From FW021-bin31 sp964558275 (GTDB lineage: Bacteria; Bacteroidota; Bacteroidia; Chitinophagales; Chitinophagaceae), in NCBI GenBank assembly GCA_964558275.1, contig CAZLDH010000156.1, positions 1-5,714 on the forward strand: a stretch of DNA of 5,714 nt, written 5' to 3'. The translations under genes and the position numbers were made by a program. Below are positions 1 through 4,034 of this stretch, piece after piece (within the stretch, counting starts at the first letter, position 1; every line of letters begins with the position of its first letter). The notes beneath the pieces were generated by a model. That model made no database searches, was not told the DNA's origin, and worked only from the letters and a program-made list of their open reading frames with translations.

Positions 1-69
1 ATCATTTCTCTGTGTGTTAATAATTATTTTTATCATGTCGGGTTCATCATCATGAATTATCTAAACCAA

Positions 70-1491
70 TCATTTATTATAATTTATAGGCTCTCCATTG
101 ATAGTCGTATTGGTAATATGAACATTTACCGCATTTTTAATTACATTTTCTTTTTCTACATCATTAAATTCACAATTATTAATAAAGATACCCCTCAAAG
201 GATGATTCTCTATTCCCTGAATATTGATGGCATATTCACTCTTCTGACTTGTCACATGATCGATAAATACACTGTCCAGCGTGGGGATATAATTTCCTTT
301 CTCATTGAAATAAAACATATTTATTTTGATAACGGCTTCATGAACCTGCCCCACCTCAATATTCCTAAAATAGAAATTCTTTAAGGTACCTCCCCTACGC
401 GCATTAGATTTAATACGAATAGCCCGATCTAAATTTGGACTGTCCATTTCACAGTTTTGTGCAAAAATATTTTCTACCCCGCCCGAAGACTCACTACCAA
501 TAACCACACCGCCATGACCGTCTCTCATTACACAATCTTCAATAATGAGATTTTTAGTAGGTATATTTATTCTTCGTCCATCCTCATCTCGCCCACTTTT
601 AATAGCAATACAGTCATCCCCATTACTAAAATAGCAATTTTTAATGATCATATTGTTACAAGATTCCGGATCACAACCATCATTATTAGGACCATAACTT
701 ATGGTACTGACCCCATCAATGGTTACATTCTCACTAAGGGTAGGATGCAGCATCCAAAAAGGAGAATTTTTAATCGTCACTCCTTTAATCAATACATTTT
801 TACATTTGTAAGGCTCCACAAAAGTAGGTCTCAGATAGTGCCCTTTGCCAAAAATTCGTTCTCCGGCAGGAACTCCCTGAGCAGCCAGTCTAGCCAGTTC
901 CGGTCTGTTGGCAGAATCTCTTTGTGACGGCATTCCTTCTTTCCATCCGAATCTTTTGTCACCACACCACCACCACCAATTTTCATTACTTGCCTGTCCA
1001 TCTAAAATACCTTCTCCGGTAATAGCAATATTTTCTTTTCCGTAAGCATAGATAAGTGGAGAATAATTCATCAATTCTATTCCTTCATATCGCGTCTTTA
1101 CAACCGGAAGATAATCATTTGGATCAGTACTAAATTTCAAAACACTACCTTTCTCCAAATGTAAATTCACATTACTTTTCAAATGAATAGGTCCCTTTAC
1201 ATAATAAGTCCCTGCCGGAATAATAACCCGTCCTCCGCCAGCTTCATTACAGGCAGCTATCGCTTTTTTAATGGCTGGCAAACAATCCTTGGTACTATCT
1301 TTCACAGCACCAAAGTCCATAATAGAAAAATCTTTATCCGGAAAAGTCGGTGGTTGAATATTATCCCTAATTTCAGCTACTTTATCCCAACCGGTAAGCG
1401 GTTTTTGCTGCTTATTATTATTGCTGCAAGAAGCAACAAACAGTCCTCCAAGAAAGAGTATGAAATACCCCAATAATGTAAATTTCTTCAT
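70..1491 (-). CDS. GH28 polygalacturonase-type glycoside hydrolase, lipoprotein
   Basis: Predicted enzyme of glycoside hydrolase family 28, hydrolysing alpha-1,4 galacturonosyl bonds of pectin, 473 aa and apparently complete. Seen: a lipoprotein leader with hydrophobic residues 5-20 and lipobox FVASC, so Cys22 would be lipidated. The N-terminal beta-helix entry is DFGAVKDST (59-67) followed by CNEAGGGRVIIPAGTY (81-96). All four family motifs are present: NNDGCD with Asp271, GDD with Asp292 and Asp293, GHGG with His326, and RIK with Arg359 and Lys361. By family knowledge the three Asp are the acid/base and nucleophile set, and Arg/Lys bind the uronate carboxylate. A Trp-rich stretch (NWWWWCGDKRFGW, 171-183) may line the substrate cleft. 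The ATG gives a proper leader; only AAAAG precedes it, as is common in Bacteroidota. It lies 162 bp after the decayed paralogue, with its own candidate promoter and dyad. Endo or exo action, and homogalacturonan versus rhamnogalacturonan specificity, cannot be decided from sequence alone. Confidence 0.93.
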   Translation of the reverse strand: MKKFTLLGYFILFLGGLFVASCSNNNKQQKPLTGWDKVAEIRDNIQPPTFPDKDFSIMDFGAVKDSTKDCLPAIKKAIAACNEAGGGRVIIPAGTYYVKGPIHLKSNVNLHLEKGSVLKFSTDPNDYLPVVKTRYEGIELMNYSPLIYAYGKENIAITGEGILDGQASNENWWWWCGDKRFGWKEGMPSQRDSANRPELARLAAQGVPAGERIFGKGHYLRPTFVEPYKCKNVLIKGVTIKNSPFWMLHPTLSENVTIDGVSTISYGPNNDGCDPESCNNMIIKNCYFSNGDDCIAIKSGRDEDGRRINIPTKNLIIEDCVMRDGHGGVVIGSESSGGVENIFAQNCEMDSPNLDRAIRIKSNARRGGTLKNFYFRNIEVGQVHEAVIKINMFYFNEKGNYIPTLDSVFIDHVTSQKSEYAINIQGIENHPLRGIFINNCEFNDVEKENVIKNAVNVHITNTTINGEPINYNK

Positions 1492-1564
1492 CTTTTAATA
1501 GCTATTGTTTAAATCTATAACATTTTTTGGATAAAAAGCTTATCCATAATTACTTCGACCCTCA

Positions 1565-1596
1565 CAATTTTATCTATTACAAGAAGTATTTCCAAA
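1565..1596 (-). promoter_or_regulatory. Candidate Bacteroidota-type promoter of the lipoprotein GH28 gene
   Basis: On the minus strand TTTG (1596-1593) is followed after 20 nt by TAAAATTG (1572-1565). This fits the Bacteroidota sigma factor pattern TTTG - 19 to 21 nt - TAnnTTTG with one mismatch in the -7 box. Transcription would start near 1558-1560, giving a 5' leader of about 70 nt before the ATG at 1491. The dyad at 1618-1641 sits about 20 bp upstream of the -33 box, a position suited to an activator. In AT-rich DNA such matches also arise by chance. Confidence 0.45.
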
Positions 1597-1617
1597 TTTA
1601 ATGAAGTTTTTATTTAC

Positions 1618-1641
1618 GCAATCGTTACCGGGAACGATTGC
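1618..1641. promoter_or_regulatory. 24-bp dyad A, putative operator of the lipoprotein GH28 gene
   Basis: Perfect 9-bp arms GCAATCGTT and AACGATTGC are separated by ACCGGG, whose inner CC/GG also pairs, so 22 of 24 positions are symmetric. A related dyad with the same arm spacing lies upstream of the other intact GH28 gene (3962-3985), and 18 of 24 positions match. It sits 12 bp after the stop of the decayed paralogue and about 138 bp (centre) upstream of the start at 1491. A terminator hairpin is an alternative, but no T run follows on either strand, and the second copy has a poor stem with a conserved sequence, which favours a protein-binding site. The regulator family is not determined; CG-centred half-sites resemble those of LacI-type proteins, but that is only a guess. 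Confidence 0.5.
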
Positions 1642-1653
1642 CGGCTCTATTTC

Positions 1654-2277
1654 TTATTCATTATTATATTCTATCTGCTGCCCTTTCACAGTCGAGTTCT
1701 TTATTATTAGGTTTTCTACCTCTTTAATGACATTATCCTCTTCAACATTCTCGAAAGTACAATTGCTAAAAACATTCTCTACTCCTTCGGTAGCTTCACT
1801 ACCGATAACAACACCTCCATGACCATCTTTCATTTCACAATTCTGAATAATCANNNNNNNNNNNNNNNNNNNNNNNNNNNNNNNNNNNNNNNNNNNNNNN
1901 NNNNNNNNNNNNNNNNNNNNNNNNNNNNNNNNNNNNNNNNNNNNNNNNNNNNNCTTAAAATGGATAGGTCCTTTTACCAAATAAGTTCCTGCAGGAATTA
2001 TAACACGTCCCCCACCGGCTTCATTACAAGCCGCAATGGCTTTGGTAATCGCAGACAAAAAATCGGTAGTACCATCAGCTTTTGCCCCCATAATCAAGAA
2101 TAGAAAAATCATTGTCAGGGAAAGAAGGGGTTTGGATATGATTCCTTATTTAAGTCAGCTTATCCCAGCCATCGTGCTGATTAGCTGATTTACTATTCTC
2201 ACAAGAAGAAATAACAACTCCTAATAACAGGATTATGGTATATCTTAATACTGCTGCTTTATTCTAATTTAATTCAT
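1654..2277 (-). pseudogene. Decayed GH28 lipoprotein gene (paralogue of the downstream GH28), interrupted by an assembly gap
   Basis: Remains of a GH28 gene closely related to the one at 70-1491. Read in the right frames it gives a lipoprotein leader ending VVISSC (Cys codon 2203-2201), then a mature start with GWDKL and DNDFSILDYG, then GTTDFLSAITKAIAACNEAG and IIPAGTYLVKGPIH up to the gap. After the gap come DGHGGVVIGSE and a C-terminus ending IEYNNE. Lesions seen: the ATG at 2277, 7 bp after the preceding GH28 stop, meets TAA two codons later; the leader frame has TAG at 2266-2264 and no start codon after it; TAA at 2152-2150 replaces the codon that is Glu in the paralogue; a run of five G (2089-2085) where four are expected shifts the frame; and about 94 codons are missing between VENVF and NCTF, including the RIK motif. 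Several independent lesions make simple sequencing error unlikely, although contig ends next to gaps can be poor. The product is very unlikely to be an active enzyme. Confidence 0.85.
1854..1953. other. Assembly gap of exactly 100 N
   Basis: One hundred consecutive N, the usual filler for a scaffold gap of unknown size. By comparison with the intact paralogue, the missing part would encode about 210 residues (about 630 bp) between GPIHxK and the IIxxC segment before DGHGG, including the NNDG and GDD motifs. Any reading frame carried through the N run is therefore meaningless. Confidence 0.95.
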
Positions 2278-2284
2278 TTTAGTT

Positions 2285-3766
2285 TTAATGGTCTGCATTT
2301 TTATTTATTATAACATTTTCAAAAGAGATATGAGAGGTATCCGAAGCAGAAATACCTTCGCTAGCATTAATATTTACATTAGAGAAAAATATATTATTAA
2401 TTGGAGCCTGTGGCAATCCCTTCATTGACAATGCATTTTCTACTCCATTACAGTAAATATTATTCATATAAAAATAACTAAATTCCGGAATATCCAAATG
2501 AGAGATGTCCTCATTGGACAGATTTCTATTGGTTCCTTTATCTTCATAATAAGTACTAAATAAGATAGCAGTCTTTTTAATATTTGCCATATAAATGTCA
2601 TCAATATATATATCATTCACTTTTCCTCCTTTTCCTTCTCCACTTTTTACTCTAATGCCAATATCCGTGTTGATAAAACTACAATTATTTACAAAGATAT
2701 TCTCCATTCCTCCATCCGTATCGCTTCCTATCACAAAACCTCCATGTCCTCTATAAACAATACAATCCGCAATAATAATATTTTTCAGTCTGGCGGTATC
2801 GGTTTTATCCGAGGAAGAACGACTTGACTTCATACATATCCCGTCATCACCGGTACTGACAGTGCTTTTATAAATGATTGCATTGGTACAGGCAGACAAA
2901 TCAATTCCATCTCCGTTCTGGGCATACCATTCATTATTAACCTTCACATTCCTGATCACTATATTATGACACCATTTCGGTTTCAAGGTAAACATAGGAG
3001 CGTTCATAAAAGTAGGACCATCTATTAAAATATTATTGCAATCAATGACAGACAGCATGTAAGGACGCATATAGTCCCTTACCGGTAAAAAATCCGTAGC
3101 GACAGCCTCTTTCCCTTTTTCTTTTCTAATTTTTTTATACCGCCCTTTCCCCTTCAAACCTTCCCTACTTGGCCACCAGATTTTACCATCTTCACTTACG
3201 ACTCCTCCAGATTTTACTAATTTCTTCCATTGTTTTTTGGTCGTTTTTTCTTTTTTCACCGGGCGCCAGGAATCGCCGGATCCATTGAATATTCCTCTTC
3301 CGGTAATAGCGATATTATTCAATTGATACCCATATATCGGGTTTTTAACAAACCAAGTATGGCTGTCAGAGTCAGTCCGGATAATTGGATAAAGGGAATG
3401 ATCTCGACTAAATAGCACAACCGCTCCCTGATTGACATGAAGATTAATGTTACTCTTTAATTCTATAGGACCGGTCAACCAAAGTCCGGCCGGAATAATA
3501 ACGGTACCCCCGCCATTTTCCGAACAATTATTTATCGCCTTTTTTATCGCCTCTGTGTTTAAAGTTTCTCCATCACCTACCGCACCAAAATCTTTTATAT
3601 TTACTTTATAATCCTGTATGATTGGCAATTCAGGTACTTCCATTTCAAAGGGAGCTTCAGAAACATAGGTTTTCAATTCCAGAGGAATAGAATTTTGGGC
3701 AATACTCCAAATAGGGAGTAGCAAAAACAATCCAAACAGTCTCCCTATTTTCAAATTTTTTTTCAT
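2285..3766 (-). CDS. GH28 polygalacturonase-type glycoside hydrolase, Sec-exported
   Basis: Predicted pectin-degrading hydrolase of family 28, 493 aa, complete. Seen: a Sec signal peptide (basic MKKNLKIGR, hydrophobic core 10-22, cleavage likely around SIAQ, residues 21-24) with no lipobox Cys. The beta-helix entry is DFGAVGDGETLNTEAIKKAI (59-78), followed by GGGTVIIPAG. The active-site motifs are all there: NGDGID with Asp286, GDD with Asp307 and Asp308, GHGG with His341, and RVK with Arg372 and Lys374, a conservative change from RIK. Residues 171-219 form a strongly basic insertion (16 Lys) not found in the neighbouring GH28. The start is supported by the signal peptide; AGAGAA lies shortly upstream as a weak ribosome-binding element. 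It is separated by 268 bp from the nitrate reductase gene and followed after 7 bp by the decayed paralogue, which was probably cotranscribed. Exact substrate and endo/exo mode cannot be told from sequence. Confidence 0.93.
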   Translation of the reverse strand: MKKNLKIGRLFGLFLLLPIWSIAQNSIPLELKTYVSEAPFEMEVPELPIIQDYKVNIKDFGAVGDGETLNTEAIKKAINNCSENGGGTVIIPAGLWLTGPIELKSNINLHVNQGAVVLFSRDHSLYPIIRTDSDSHTWFVKNPIYGYQLNNIAITGRGIFNGSGDSWRPVKKEKTTKKQWKKLVKSGGVVSEDGKIWWPSREGLKGKGRYKKIRKEKGKEAVATDFLPVRDYMRPYMLSVIDCNNILIDGPTFMNAPMFTLKPKWCHNIVIRNVKVNNEWYAQNGDGIDLSACTNAIIYKSTVSTGDDGICMKSSRSSSDKTDTARLKNIIIADCIVYRGHGGFVIGSDTDGGMENIFVNNCSFINTDIGIRVKSGEGKGGKVNDIYIDDIYMANIKKTAILFSTYYEDKGTNRNLSNEDISHLDIPEFSYFYMNNIYCNGVENALSMKGLPQAPINNIFFSNVNINASEGISASDTSHISFENVIINKNADH

Positions 3767-3864
3767 AGTTCTCTTATAATTAAGCGGATTATTGAATCAT
3801 ACAACATCATTATTAAACAATAGAGAATCCTCCCTAATTCAACTACTTTTTGATAACAATTATT

Positions 3865-3872
3865 CAAAGCTA
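3865..3872 (-). promoter_or_regulatory. Candidate -7 box upstream of the Sec-exported GH28 gene
   Basis: TAGCTTTG on the minus strand matches the Bacteroidota -7 consensus TAnnTTTG exactly. Transcription would start near 3858-3860, about 93 nt before the ATG at 3766. No convincing TTTG lies 19-21 nt upstream, so the promoter, if real, may need an activator; dyad B lies about 100 bp further up. Confidence 0.35.
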
Positions 3873-3940
3873 ACAATATCTATTTTATAACATAGGTGTT
3901 TTAGCGTCACAATATTTAATTATCCCTTAATATTTATAAG

Positions 3941-3960
3941 GATTTATCTGAATTTATCTG
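3941..3960. repeat. Two adjacent 10-bp direct repeats next to dyad B
   Basis: On the plus strand GATTTATCTG is followed directly by AATTTATCTG, 9 of 10 bases identical, and the second copy abuts the start of dyad B. A weaker version (TTTTTATTTA) stands in the same place beside dyad A. It may extend the regulator's binding region or be chance in AT-rich DNA. Confidence 0.4.
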
Positions 3961-3961
3961 C

Positions 3962-3985
3962 GCAATCGTTCCCATCAACGTTTCC
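3962..3985. promoter_or_regulatory. Dyad B, putative operator of the Sec-exported GH28 gene
   Basis: GCAATCGTT, then CCCATC, then AACGTTTCC: the same arm spacing as dyad A, with the left arm identical and 18 of 24 positions shared. The identity extends one base outward to CGCAATCGTT. Within the site the core arms AATCGTT and AACGTTT pair at 6 of 7 positions. It lies about 207 bp (centre) upstream of the start at 3766, in the 268-bp spacer after the nitrate reductase gene. Recurrence upstream of both intact GH28 genes is the main reason to call it an operator. Confidence 0.45.
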
Positions 3986-4025
3986 GAAAACACAAAACAC
4001 AAAATTGACAAGGAAAGTTCTGTCA
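3985..4025 (-). terminator. Weak candidate terminator after the nitrate reductase gene
   Basis: Just after the stop codon, on the minus strand, TGACA (4025-4021) and TGTCA (4010-4006) form a 5-bp stem with a 10-nt loop, followed by T-rich sequence (AATTTTGTGTTTTGTG). The stem is short and AT-rich and the T tract is broken by G, so this is only a possible transcription end separating the nitrate and pectin genes. Confidence 0.25.
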
Positions 4026-4034
4026 TTTCATCCA

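Noticed and set aside
1..36. Minus-strand ATG at 36-34 with an open frame to the left edge (MIKIIINTQRND).
   Set aside because: Only 12 codons are visible, the start is not like a signal peptide or known family, and AT-rich DNA gives such frames easily. It could be the next gene, but nothing supports it.
457..927. Plus-strand open frame of 156 codons opposite the lipoprotein GH28 gene, and similar plus-strand frames at 52-384, 1183-1476, 3230-3415 and 5410-5709.
   Set aside because: Each lies antisense to a well-supported gene, has low-complexity composition without domains, and lacks its own start signals. The plus-strand frames at 1601-1822 and 1819-2103 likewise oppose the decayed GH28, the latter through N.
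1618..1641. Dyad A as an intrinsic terminator of the GH28 pair upstream.
   Set aside because: The stem is good but no T run follows on the minus strand (GTAAATAAAAAC), and a related sequence with a poor stem recurs before another gene. Operator is the better reading, though a double role is possible.
1654..2112. A short intact protein of 152 aa encoded by the open frame across the N run.
   Set aside because: Its frame passes through 100 placeholder bases, its N-terminus is out of frame with the GH28 homology, and it lacks most of the fold and the RIK motif.
3786..3830. Possible hairpin in the 5' leader of the Sec-exported GH28 (GGATTATTG against CAAT..AATCC).
   Set aside because: Nine pairs broken by a 4-nt bulge and a 23-nt AT-rich loop; not convincing as a riboswitch or attenuator and no known RNA motif is recognised.
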